In this document: positions 13,458-21,890 of the stretch, in pieces | Numbering within the stretch: the stretch's first letter is position 1 | Layout: each line of letters starts with the position of its first letter | DNA from: Hofstenia miamia | Lineage: Eukaryota > Xenacoelomorpha > Acoela | Direction: 5' to 3' | Assembly (NCBI GenBank): GCA_004352715.1 | Contig: SCFE01000053.1 | Coordinates: 681,707-714,972 of the forward strand | DNA length: 33,266 nt | The notes under the pieces: generated by a model | The model's database searches: none | What the model saw: the letters and a program-made list of their open reading frames with translations, nothing else | Told to the model about the DNA's origin: nothing | Position numbers and translations under genes: made by a program

Positions 13458-16400
13458 ATATATATNATATTAGAGTTGTCTATATTTGGGTTATGTTTGA
13501 AAGTTGCGTTTGAACAACCTGGTGTGGCGCAGGTTTCCATAAAAATCACTGTGAAAAAAATTCAAATCTTTTGAATTTTAGGTGTCACTGTCTTTTGGCA
13601 TGATCTTTGTACTGAACAAACGTTCAGTAATTGACATACAAAATGAAAGTGCTGATTTAAACAAAACTGAAGCTACTTTGAGTCGAATAGTTCTAGCTGA
13701 CTTGATAATAAAAACTGTACCTGATTTCGGATGCCTTTTGGATCTAATACTTTTTCTAAATTTCATCCATTTAGACCACTGATCACTATGACGCTGCCCA
13801 ACAAGCTTATCATCTTCGTTTAAAAAGAAATGAACTAAATGATGCAAACCAAAAATTAAGTAGATTGCGTGAAGGCCTGATTGATATTAAACAAGCAGAA
13901 CAATTTGATATTGCAGATGAGCAAAAAATCACATCTTCTCTTAACAAACTAAGAAAAATAGTTAATCAACTTGAGCAGGAGACTGAGTGTGCAGAAGACC
14001 TCCAGGAACTAAAACATTTACGTGAACTACTAAATGATGAAAGTGTGACTAATAAAACAGTATCCGAAAAATTTAGGTTTTACAAAGATAAAATATCACA
14101 GATCAACTACAATTGGCAGAACAATGAAAGAATCTGGAGGAAAGCAATCGACTCATCTGCACTCGGTGCTATCAAAAAGAGAAAGCAGAGTATTGCAGAC
14201 CTAAAAAATGAACTATCTCTTATGTGTAATATGGAAGAGACACACAAGGAGCACCGAAGAGAAATGGTTCGAAATATGAAAGACGAGAATGCAAAAGTTA
14301 GAGAAGTTCGAAAAGCCCTATTGCATGGCATAGGAAAACTTATCGCTAGTGAAAAGCATATTGAGTGTCAATTGGCAGGCTTTACCACTGAAGCGTCGAT
14401 TAAAAAATCCGAGTTGTGTTCGATTGAGCAAAGAATGGTAGATGTGCAACCAATTTTAATAAAATACAACATTTTCAAGAGCATGTATCCGTTTTGGAAA
14501 AAACATATTGCAAATGAAAAGGTTCGTCTCTGTGTGCTCATTGAAACATATGAAAATAGAATGTTGGTAAGTCTATTAAATTATACTGGTATCATAATTG
14601 CTTCTAAGATAACATAAGATATGATAAGAAATTTACCACTTTCTCGAGCAAGTAGTCCCATAAAATGTTAACGTTGATTTAGCAGAAATGCACATATTTT
14701 GAGAAAGAAAACGTACAATTCATTTTATATAAATTAACGATGTCCTTAATAACTTTTTGTATAAGACAGTGAATTGACGTATATCGGGATTGTCGTATAT
14801 CGTATATTCGTATATTTCAGTAATTTTTTTTCTTATATTACGATTCTTATATTTACCGAAGTCGTATATCACTTTCGTATATTTTAGCCAAATTTTTTTT
14901 ACCGCAGTGGCTATGTAGAAAAAATCTTAAACAAAATTACTGAATTTCAAAAGTTACAAATTGTAGTTTATCATCATGAGTTTGTCAAGAGTTGTTGCCT
15001 TCATTCGCAGCCGCAGTTGACCCAATGTTCGCCCGCATTTTGAAAATAATCTCTCCACTGGTGCCGAGCTCACCGGAACTGACAGAACTTCCAGTGCGAT
15101 TATTGTCATTTCTGGCGCAGTATCCCATTGCAATGCCCAGTATTTATCAGCGGCTTGTTTTTCTCTTGGAGAATTGACATACTGTTGCAAATATGCAAGG
15201 GGGTCCATTTTAATAGAATTTGCACTTGGTGGCAGATCGTCCGCAAAGAGTGAAAATTCCATAAGTTTACCCTTCTTAGCAGGAGGATCATCATCAACTG
15301 CGGTCGTGGCTGTAGCTACTGGCCTCGCTGTTACTGATGGATGATTTTCCACATACTCTCGTACGACACTCGTAACATTGTTCTTACTGAAACTGAAGAA
15401 ATCATGCGAGGTGTCGGTGAAAGAAAGCTGATGGACAAATACGATCTCTCATTGGTTGATATCAATTACAAATCCTTATGACCAAATCCTTAAACATGTC
15501 AGCATTGCGACACGCTGCGGACACGACATGCCGATTATCTCATCTCGGAAATATGTAATCACATTCACATCTTACAGAGTGTCGTATATATACGACATTC
15601 TTGGTATGGTCTCGTATATTATCGTATATTACTATTAATTGCCGAAATTATCGTATATTCGTATATATTTCGTATATTTCTTATATATACGTCAATACAC
15701 TGGTATAAGAATTCTAAGTACTAATTAAAGCGCATGTCTGTTGTTTTCGTTGATGTAAAAATTAGGACTTCATAAAAGACAACTAGTGAAAATTTTCAAT
15801 AGAACATTTTTGAAGATTTTCAGACGATAAATGTGGCTGATTTTAACAATTGTACAAGTAGTAGGCGCGAGTGCTCTATTATTTGAGGAGTTCTGGATTT
15901 CTTCTTGGAGCAGCACTTCCATCTTTTTTCTAGCTCTTTATAAAATCCAAACTGTTAGCATAGGAACAACCTAAATTTCTGAAATTGTTCAATGAGATGA
16001 ATTTTCCGGTTGTATCTTGATGATGACATTTCGTTTGAATTGCTATTCTGCTAAACTTATTTTACAAAGAAAATGATGTGTGTTAAACACATAACATGAT
16101 CAATAAAGCAAAATATTTATTTCAATACTAGTCTCAGAAATTGCACTAAATTTTGAATGACCAAAATGTAAAGGTGTCCGGTTTAATACGCAATTTTAAT
16201 ATAAATTCCACTTGATTAAGCTTCAGTGAATGCAGTCGCCAATAATTTTATTTAAAATCATTAGAGCCTAAAATTTGTCAATTTAGGATTTAAAGAAGAA
16301 TGAAAGAGAACAAGTTCGAGTGATGACAGAAGCTGTTACTGCGCTGAGTAAGCTTGGCAGAATGGAGAAACAATGTTGGGATCCGGTTAAAATAAACCAA

Positions 16401-16694
16401 CAGAATGCCATCATCAATTTCTTTGCAGCTGTTGATGATTTTTTCAAGAAATTCGCAGACATAGAGGTGTTTGTTTATAATATCGATGATATTAAAAACA
16501 TGAAAATGCAGCATGAAAAAATGCAGTCTATGCTAGATAACGAGTTACTTAGTGCTTGCTTAGAATGCGGCACATACGCCAAATTAAAAACGATATCTTC
16601 GGACGAAAATGTACTGGCACAGTCAAATTTCAAGAACGCCGGCAGTTCAAAAAGTGAGGATAGTCAAATTCCAGATGTAGTACATCAGAAATAA
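8735..16694 (+). CDS. Six-exon gene for an unrecognised coiled-coil protein (gene-level entry)
   Basis: Exons by inspection: 8735-9085, 9635-9934, 11470-11763 (cut by assembly gaps at both sides), 13582-13716, 13775-14566 and 16287-16694, giving 117+100+98+45+264+135 = 759 codons and a TAA stop. Every readable junction is phase 0, and the four readable acceptors all end in TTTAG (before AGC, GTG, ACC and GAT). Donors are CAG|gtattt, CAG|gtataa, ACT|gtacct and TTG|gtaagt. The product is rich in Lys, Glu, Asn, Gln and Leu with heptad-like stretches in exons 1, 5 and 6, and short Cys clusters in exon 2 (CSYKCQKC) and exon 6 (CLEC). There is no signal peptide or membrane segment. I do not recognise the family; a structural or cytoskeletal coiled-coil role is only a guess from composition. 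The model is inferred and no transcript was available. Exons may be missing in the gaps or upstream. Confidence 0.75.
9635..9934 (+). CDS. Exon 2, with Cys cluster
   Basis: The acceptor tttag at 9630-9634 keeps the frame open and makes the exon exactly 100 codons, phase 0 at both ends. A second AG at 9638-9639 would break the frame. The donor is CAG|gtataa at 9935. It carries a CxxxCxxC cluster (CSYKCQKCG) about 18 to 26 residues in, followed by charged helical sequence. The cluster could bind a metal, but no fourth ligand is obvious nearby, so no zinc finger is claimed. The intron before it (549 bases) holds nothing else. Confidence 0.75.
9935..11424 (+). other. Intron 2
   Basis: AT-rich, with no open frame of note and no recognised repeat before the TA run at its right end. 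Confidence 0.6.
11425..11469. repeat. TA microsatellite and 10-N gap
   Basis: A TA run (11425-11459) ends in ten Ns directly before exon 3. Confidence 0.9.
11470..11763 (+). CDS. Exon 3 (partial, flanked by assembly gaps)
   Basis: An open frame of 98 codons runs from the first base after a 10-N gap (11460-11469) to a single N at 11764. It starts with a charged helical stretch (RKAQEKVENNQLL) and continues with a more globular part containing FPNFNFINDDIIG and YGLTRSQVFEFADG. Splice sites at both ends are lost in the gaps, and TA microsatellites lie directly outside both gaps. Composition and frame fit the same gene and strand, but whether this piece sits in its true order and orientation depends on the scaffolding. 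Confidence 0.65.
11764..11818. repeat. TA/GA microsatellite with GTCGCTGAGT core
   Basis: After a single N come a TA run, then a GA run, then AGTCGCTGAGTGCCTG. The same core, in opposite orientation and next to CT and TA runs, is found at 13338-13465, so this is a second, incomplete copy of a microsatellite-linked repeat. Confidence 0.6.
11819..12530 (+). other. Intron 3, left part
   Basis: No coding or repeat signal beyond AT-rich sequence. Confidence 0.5.
12535..12765. mobile_element. piggyBac-like miniature element
   Basis: TTAA lies immediately outside both ends (12531-12534 and 12766-12769), and the ends form inverted repeats CCTTTTCGGTCC / GGATCGAAAGGG (10 of 12 pairs match). TTAA duplication and CCY-type ends are the mark of the piggyBac superfamily. 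The 231-bp interior is non-coding and holds near-palindromes: GTCCTAATAGGAC (12543-12555), GGACATATACGTCCC (12552-12566) and TGGGACATATTTGTCCCA (12617-12634). It lies in intron 3. Confidence 0.75.
13276..13356. repeat. 81-base hairpin repeat joined to a CT microsatellite
   Basis: GAGTCGCTGGGTACTATGG (13276-13294) is an inverted repeat of 13338-13356 (17 of 19 positions pair). A second inner pair, CTCAG..CTGAG, lies between them. The right arm runs straight into the CT microsatellite. Confidence 0.7.
13352..13466. repeat. CT microsatellite with TA end
   Basis: About 100 bases of CT repeats with TTTCT interruptions pass into TATATAT and a single N at 13466. The reading frame through it (13299-13574) is an artefact of the repeat. 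Confidence 0.95.
13582..13716 (+). CDS. Exon 4 (short)
   Basis: The acceptor gaattttag ends at 13581, and the frame from 13582 is the only one of the three forward frames open across this stretch. It gives 45 codons, phase 0 at both ends, if the donor gtacct at 13717 is used. It encodes a hydrophilic stretch including NKRSVIDIQNESADLNKTEA. The frame itself runs on to a TGA at 13780, past the start of exon 5, so a short intron is needed. The donor lacks the usual AG before GT, which makes this the least certain boundary. A reverse-strand ORF over the same bases is a shadow. Confidence 0.6.
13717..13774 (+). other. 58-base intron between exons 4 and 5
   Basis: The intron starts gtacct and ends in a pyrimidine-rich stretch plus tttag, with a possible branch site (ctaat) about 30 bases before the acceptor. 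It is an order of magnitude shorter than the other introns of the gene. Confidence 0.55.
13775..14566 (+). CDS. Exon 5, long coiled-coil exon
   Basis: A pyrimidine-rich tract and tccatttag end at 13774, and the donor TTG|gtaagt follows at 14567, the best match to the donor consensus in the gene. The exon is 264 codons with no stop. The product is almost entirely charged and helical (for example LNKLRKIVNQLEQETE near residues 35 to 50), typical of an extended coiled coil. It lacks the glycine-rich nucleotide-binding loops of SMC-type ATPases. Confidence 0.85.
14767..15702 (-). mobile_element. hAT transposon, 936 bp, in the last intron of the coiled-coil gene
   Basis: The left end CAGTGAATTGACGTATAT and the right end (read inward) CAGTGTATTGACGTATAT agree at 17 of 18 positions. 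The octamer GTATAAGA lies on both sides (14759-14766 and 15703-15710), a perfect 8-bp duplication. Both subterminal regions carry many copies of TCGTATAT-like motifs, which in known hAT elements are often transposase-binding sites. The interior encodes the C-terminal part of a transposase on the minus strand. The rest of the transposase is missing, so the element is an internally deleted, non-autonomous derivative. Confidence 0.95.
14954..15449 (-). pseudogene. hAT transposase C-terminal remnant
   Basis: The frame is open from 15449 to a stop at 14954, with no ATG at a sensible position. The last 50 codons contain EVLSVPVSSAPVERLFSKCG followed by RLRMKATTLDKLMMINYNL, a clear match to the hAT C-terminal dimerisation domain (hATC). 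The N-terminal zinc finger and the catalytic core are absent: the usual transposase is over 500 residues and about 165 codons remain. Upstream of the open frame the strand carries stops. It lies wholly inside the 936-bp element at 14767-15702, antisense to the host gene. Confidence 0.92.
15711..16286 (+). other. Right part of intron 5
   Basis: Non-coding; no repeat recognised. Confidence 0.6.
16287..16694 (+). CDS. Exon 6, terminal exon
   Basis: The acceptor tcaatttag ends at 16286. The frame gives 135 codons and stops at TAA 16692-16694. The N-terminal half is helical (ALSKLGRMEKQCW, FFAAVDDFFKKFADIEVF). A CLECG motif lies about 90 residues in, and the last 40 residues are Ser/Asn/Asp-rich and probably disordered. 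A variant poly(A) signal ATTAAA lies at 16704-16709. The preceding intron (1720 bases) would be 776 bases without the hAT insertion and its target duplication. Confidence 0.8.
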   Translation, partial: DLKKNEREQVRVMTEAVTALSKLGRMEKQCWDPVKINQQNAIINFFAAVDDFFKKFADIEVFVYNIDDIKNMKMQHEKMQSMLDNELLSACLECGTYAKLKTISSDENVLAQSNFKNAGSSKSEDSQIPDVVHQK

Positions 16695-16703
16695 TCAATT
16701 CTA

Positions 16704-16709
16704 ATTAAA
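16704..16709 (+). promoter_or_regulatory. Possible poly(A) signal of the coiled-coil gene
   Basis: ATTAAA, the commonest variant of AATAAA, lies 10 bases after the stop codon. In DNA this AT-rich it could occur by chance. Confidence 0.3.
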
Positions 16710-17640
16710 TGATTATTTACTAAATTTATCAATTAATAATTGTAAATTCATTTCTGAAAACATTTTGTTACGTTGTTACTTTGAAGTTCTGTCCTACTGA
16801 AAAATTCTTCGAAAGCATATTTTGTGTAAAATTTTTATCACTTTCACGATTGGGTCAAATGCTTAAAAGTTTGGGACATGAATATTATGATACAAATTAG
16901 ATAAATTAACCATTGCTAAGACCATGATATTTAGTTAATTATACTACTAAATCAATGATTTCAACTAATAAACATCATAATCAGCAAACTCTGCATACAT
17001 TTTAATGCATTGAAAGGCCAATGTTGCTTTGACAACAAAGATATACTTATCGACTGCTTCCGTAACGCTCGTCAAATGGTAATGGGCTGCATTGGCACTT
17101 AGTTGATTGTTAGGAGGACATAAGCAGAGCAGGATTAAGAAGAGAGAGCCAATGGGTAGACATTTTTAGAATCCCTTTCATAAAATTTTATTATTTTATA
17201 TAACAAATATTTTCTGTATTTTAGTGTTCTTTAATGAAATTAATGTAACATGTAAGTTTAGGTAAAAGGTGGACATGTGTTTAAAAATTTATGTCAAAAT
17301 CGGCCTGGTACGCCCTTCAAAAAGACACGAACACGGCCCTTTTAATTGAAAGCATCATTGCAAAAACATTATGACAAATTTTCCAATATAATTTTTAGAA
17401 CAAATTTCACTAAAATAGCTGAAGCAATAAATTTAAGGAAAATCAATAAAGTGGAGAGCTTAAAATATACACAATTCAAGTTCACTAAGGATCTAGATTT
17501 ATTATAATTGTTATAGCCATGCTTTGAAGTGGTATTGCTATAATTCTAAAATTGTTGATAATCAATAAGTAATATAAGCCCGTGAAGTGAATTTGTAGTC
17601 TAAATAATAACTTTGTATTTCTACATTTACATATATTAAC
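16710..17640. other. Intergenic region after the coiled-coil gene
   Basis: AT-rich, without supportable genes or element ends. Confidence 0.5.
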
Positions 17641-17666
17641 TGTATATATATATATATATATATATT
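17641..17666. repeat. TA microsatellite
   Basis: The TA run directly abuts the first codon of the endonuclease remnant at 17667. Confidence 0.95.
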
Positions 17667-18235
17667 TGTCCTTGTGGACGGGAGTTCACAGTTACCCATG
17701 CTCTTCACTGTGCAAAAGGCGGATACACCATTATTCGACACAATAAAATTCGTGACACTTTTGCACATTTCTTGAAAGATGTATGCTATGATGTTCAAAT
17801 CGAACCTAAACTTCAACCTGTTGATAATTTACAATTCTCAAAACTTACAACCTCAACAGATGAAGAGGCTCGGCTAGATATCAAAGCAAATGGCCTTTGG
17901 GGAACGTCTTTTGAAAGAACATTTTTTGATGTGAAGGTTTTCAAACCCCTCGAAGAGTTGCCCAAAAACGATAAAAGATGCATATGGATATCATGAGGGG
18001 CTCAAAAAGTCAAAATATTGAAGAACGAATCATTAACCTGCAGCCGGTCAACTCATAAGACCATTAAGCAAATTGCTCTGAAAGTAGCGGAGAAGAGGAA
18101 GGAGTCCTACTCAGATGTAATCAGGCATCTCAAAACTGAAATCAGCTTTGCACTTCTGAGAAACACAATATTGTAGCTGCGTGGTTCAAGAGCCCTCAAA
18201 GAAATCATTCCAATAGAAAACTCCATTGCTGCCAT
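17667..18235 (+). pseudogene. Endonuclease-like C-terminal module of a non-LTR retrotransposon
   Basis: Reading from 17667: a Cys/His cluster CPCG..HALHC, then GGY.IIRHNKIRD, then IEPKLQP, then ARLDI and FFDVKVF. This order (Cys/His motif, then a basic helix, then acidic residues in a D...D-V-K pattern) resembles the restriction-like endonuclease that ends R2-type non-LTR elements. I also know this protein type from many repeat-derived predicted proteins in marine invertebrates. The first frame ends at TGA 17994-17996. Homologous-looking segments continue in shifted frames (KTIKQIALKVAEKRKESY, then RHLKTEISFALLRNTI) to about 18235, so it is broken by frameshifts and stops. The upstream reverse transcriptase is absent here. 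Family placement is from memory and not searched. Confidence 0.7.
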
Positions 18236-18558
18236 GTGCACCGAAACGAGGATTATATAAGCAATTCTAGCAATTTGACATTAAAGCTGGACATCTCCTT
18301 TATTCAGATTGCTTTATTACTTAGTTGTAGAAATCGCATACATGTCACATGTGTAGAAAACAATCCCCGCATACAATTACATATTTTTGATAAGGTGCAT
18401 AGACTGCAAACGAATGAAGCTACTTGTGAAGAGGATATAGCCACACTACATAATTCAATGCTTAATTGAACTTTAGTATTCTTAACATGAGAAATTTTAG
18501 TTATTTGTAACTAAATAATTGGATTTTTAAATGTATAGATGATTTTGAATGATTTTAA
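18236..18558. other. Non-coding region
   Basis: A 77-codon open frame (18236-18469) lies here but has no recognisable domain. Otherwise empty. Confidence 0.4.
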
Positions 18559-18756
18559 TTAATAAATTTGGTAGATATATATATATATANNNNNNNNNNN
18601 NNNNNNNNNNNNNNNNNNNNNNNNNNNNNNNNNNNNNNNNNNNNNNNNNNNNNNNNNNNNNNNNNNNNNNNNNNNNNNNNNNNNNNNNNNNNNNNNNNNN
18701 NNNNNNNNNNNNNNNNNNNNNNNNNNNNNNNNNNNNNNNNNNNTAATAAATTTGGT

Positions 18757-18793
<37 letters not shown>
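18559..18793. repeat. TA microsatellite duplicated across a 154-N gap
   Basis: TAATAAATTTGGTAGATATA occurs at 18559 before the gap (18590-18743) and again at 18744 after it, each time followed by a TA run. As at 7310, this looks like one sequence placed twice at a gap. Confidence 0.85.
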
Positions 18794-18796
<3 letters not shown>

Positions 18797-18837
18797 ATTT
18801 TGTTCAATTTTTAAGGGAACGCAATAACAAAGTTTAG

Positions 18838-20395
18838 TTTACTTATACAAAATGCGTTTTCTTCTAGCCTTAATCACATCTATGCAGCTTTTCTGCAAGT
18901 CTTTGACTAACATCTCATAAAATATAAAAGTTTTAAGTTAATGAAGCCATACATCAACGAAATTTGCTGCTATGTTTAGAAACAGTTGCTCAGTTCACCC
19001 TCAACGATTACATTCAGTTTTTCAATGGGCGTAATACTGGAGAATTAAAAAGTCATGTTATTAAATTAAATTTCAATTTTTGGTGTGTGAAATTTGAATA
19101 CCTTGAAGTATGACAAAGCGCATTATCTTGTTGGTAGTGTCAATCTTCTTCTGAAAACGAGTCATTAGTCATTAACTTGAGCTTTTGCATTTACCATTAC
19201 ATTTTTTCATAAACTTATTAAATAACTCTCTGAACATGTCTGGAATTATTATGTTCTGAATCACAATTTGCTATGTTAATGTTGCAGGAAATATCAGCAG
19301 CAATAAGACAAAAATTTCCTAAGAATTGCTGCAGAATTAACCAATAACTCGGCGTAAGGTTTTTCTTCTCCATCTGCAACTTATTTTCATCTAGCAACTG
19401 CTGAATCAATTTCCTTGAATTGTACGCTTCACAGTTGATGTTGAAAAATTGAAGTCAACATATGAAGCTACTCCTCCGTGGGCCATCCGTGTATGCAAAT
19501 GAAGAATAACTATTTCAAGTAGCAACTATCATCAAGTTTAGTTGTAATTGATAAAAATGTCTTTGCTTAAATAGAAGTGTCATAGTCAAATTGCATTTAC
19601 TGTTTTTAAGATCCTTTGTATTTATAGAATCTCTTAGGCATATTTACTTCTGCGGGAATAATTGAGATTTTTAAATGGACAGGTGACCTCTAACGTAGTT
19701 TTGCAATTAAGGCCTAATTTTTGAATTTTGAAAAAATCTGCAATATTGTGAGATTTCGTGATTAGTTGAAGATTAATGTAAGAAATGAAACCATCAGTAG
19801 GGAGTAAAATGGTCCGATCTAATCAATTCCTTTATTTAAAACAGATGCTCATGGATTGCCGAGGTTTTCAAAGAATCCTTTATGAATAAAATTGAAAAGG
19901 ACAACAATATCGAATGTTAAGTGTATTGAGCATATGCAGGATTTTTCAGAAACTCAGTCAATGAAATGCCATCAGCTTACATGATTATAATTCACTGAAG
20001 TTTCATCAAACTCAAGGATCTATTTGGGTACAGATGCAGACTGATTTCGGCTTGGCTTCGCTTGTCAGACAAAGCTTTAAAATGAAGATTGTTTTGCACG
20101 CACAAAATTTTGCGCTTTCTTAGGAGTTTCTTGTATTGTTATTTCCATCATTTGAAAAACATTTAAAATATGACTATGAGGAAGACAAAATCTGATACGT
20201 TTAAATTATGGGCACTAAGATGTTGTAATTTTGGTTGAGAAAGGAAAAACATACCTAATAAATTAGCTATGTTTAGAAAAATCTCGTTGTATGCTCAATG
20301 CTTAGCTCGGCTCGGCTCGGCTTGTTACAAGTCTGCTCCGGACTGATACAAACGGGAAAAACTTGAAATTATATGAAGTGATACAAGCAAATTAT
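18838..20395. other. Non-coding region
   Basis: No gene supported. Short GC-richer motifs (GGCTTGGCTTCGCTTG near 20047 and a GGCTC repeat near 20307) stand out but have no recognised role. Confidence 0.45.
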
Positions 20396-20403
20396 TTAGT
20401 CAC

Positions 20404-21354
20404 ATGTCTGAGGCATTCGACACGGTTAGCCACACAGCAATTATTGACGGTCTATCTAGATTGAATCCTCCTAACAATCCTCATATTATGAAGTGGTATA
20501 CCAGTTTGCTCACCAGAAGAAGCCACTTCACCACTATAAATGGCCAACATTCTGCAGTTCACTGCATTGAACTTGGAGTTCGTCAAGGAACCATCAGTGG
20601 TCCTGTTTTTTTAACTGTGCTGTCAATAACACCTATCAAATAGAAGACACAGCTAACTTCTTATTATCAGCTTTTGCTGACGATAATACTCTTATTGTAC
20701 CTGGCTTGTACGATGTTGGAGACAAGAGCAATTTTGTAATAAATTCTCTTGAGGCTGATTTTTTATCCAAGAACATTCATTTTAACCATAGCAAGACGAA
20801 TGAACTTCTCATTAACCTTGGTCAAATCTCTGTCTCTGAACTGCAAGATATCACACAACAATCTGAAGTGAAATTGCTTGGTGTGTACTTTGACAAGGCA
20901 CTTTCATTTTCTCATCACATCAGGAGCATGGCTAAAAGAGCTACTAGTAAGTTGTATTTATTGCTGAAATTGAAACATCTTGGATTTAGCCAATATGACC
21001 TACAAACACTATACTATGCATTAGTTATGCCCTTTCTAACATATTGTTGTTCAGTTTGGGGAGGTTTCTCAAAATCCCATATGCTGCTCTTAGATAAAGT
21101 TCAGAAAGAAGCTTTACGCCTTAAAATTATATCAAATTATACCCCTAATTGAAAAAATCATGACCAAAATTGATAATAGGCTTCTTCAGCAGATACTGAC
21201 TTCTGAGAATCATGTACTGCAAGATATTCTGCCTCAACGCTCACATTATGGAGATAGTCGACTGCGTGGGAGGCTCCCAGGAGTAATCAAAACCAACTCT
21301 GAACGAGAACTTTCTCTATTTCCATATCGTCTCCTTCGTGGAATGAAAATCTAG
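20404..21354 (+). pseudogene. LINE reverse transcriptase remnant (family A)
   Basis: Three frames in order carry reverse transcriptase segments of a Jockey/CR1-like non-LTR element. 20404-20643 has SEAFDTVSH and GVRQGTISGPVF. The next part (about 20645 to 21152) has AFADDNTL, the catalytic A-x-D-D box, then VKLLGVYFDKALSFSHHI and YALVMPFLTYCCSVWG. 21160-21354 has the C-terminal tail NRLLQQILTSENHVLQDILP. One frameshift or stop lies near 20640 and another near 21150. It is 5'-truncated, with no endonuclease domain. The clade is inferred from motif style only. Confidence 0.9.
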
Positions 21355-21422
21355 TATTTCTATAACTTAAATGGATGTTTTTATCCGTTTTAAAATAAAT
21401 TATTATTATTATTATTATTATA
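21355..21422 (+). repeat. 3' tail of LINE A with ATT repeat
   Basis: A short untranslated stretch after the TAG ends in an ATT run (about 21400-21420). Simple-repeat 3' tails are common in CR1-like elements. Confidence 0.7.
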
Positions 21423-21890
21423 TACAGACGAAAGCATAATATATTATCCCCGCTATATCAAGTACAATTCTATGCAGCTTCAATTTTATTTAAGTATAAA
21501 TATGGCTGACAATCAATTTCCTTTCATGATAATTACGTAAAAGTAAATTCACATAAGTTTATTTGTAGAAGTATTTCCTATCCGAGTTTTCACCGAGCAG
21601 CCTCTAATATTTGGAATGATTTAGAAAATGAGATAAGAATAGAAAAAAATTACAAAAAATTTAGAAAAAAATGAAAAATCATACTTTTACATAGACAAAA
21701 TTCAATCGGAGACACAAACATGCTAAAGACATTTACTGATTTTTTTTACACTTAGCTCACCACACACATAGACACACACACATTTATTCTATATATATTT
21801 TATTATAATTTTGTAAGTACATGTATTTTTATTTTGTAGTTTTTTGCTGTTATTTATTTACAGCAATAAATTTGCTTTGACTCTTATTAT
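21421..21890 (+). mobile_element. LINE 3' end (family B, copy 1)
   Basis: This aligns with the reverse complement of 32655-33120: shared blocks include GACGAAAG.ATAA, TATTATCCCCGCTATATCAA, GCAGCTTCAATTTTATTTAA and TTTGGAATGATTTAGA. It encodes the degraded C-terminus of a reverse transcriptase protein (SNIWNDLENEIRIEKNYKKF). In-frame stops (for example the TGA in GGCTGAC near 21507) disable it. The first base follows the ATT tail of LINE A with no gap. Confidence 0.85.

Noticed and set aside
13299-13574. Open frame of Leu/Ser repeats
   Set aside because: It is the translation of a CT microsatellite with an N; no protein evidence.
13578-13847. Minus-strand 89-codon open frame
   Set aside because: It is antisense to exons 4 and 5, whose splice sites and phases fit the plus strand.
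14107-14331. Minus-strand Cys/Phe/Ser-rich frame
   Set aside because: Antisense shadow of exon 5.
16290-16514. Minus-strand 74-codon frame
   Set aside because: Antisense shadow of exon 6.
19218-19409. 63-codon minus-strand frame
   Set aside because: No recognisable motif and no support from neighbouring sequence.
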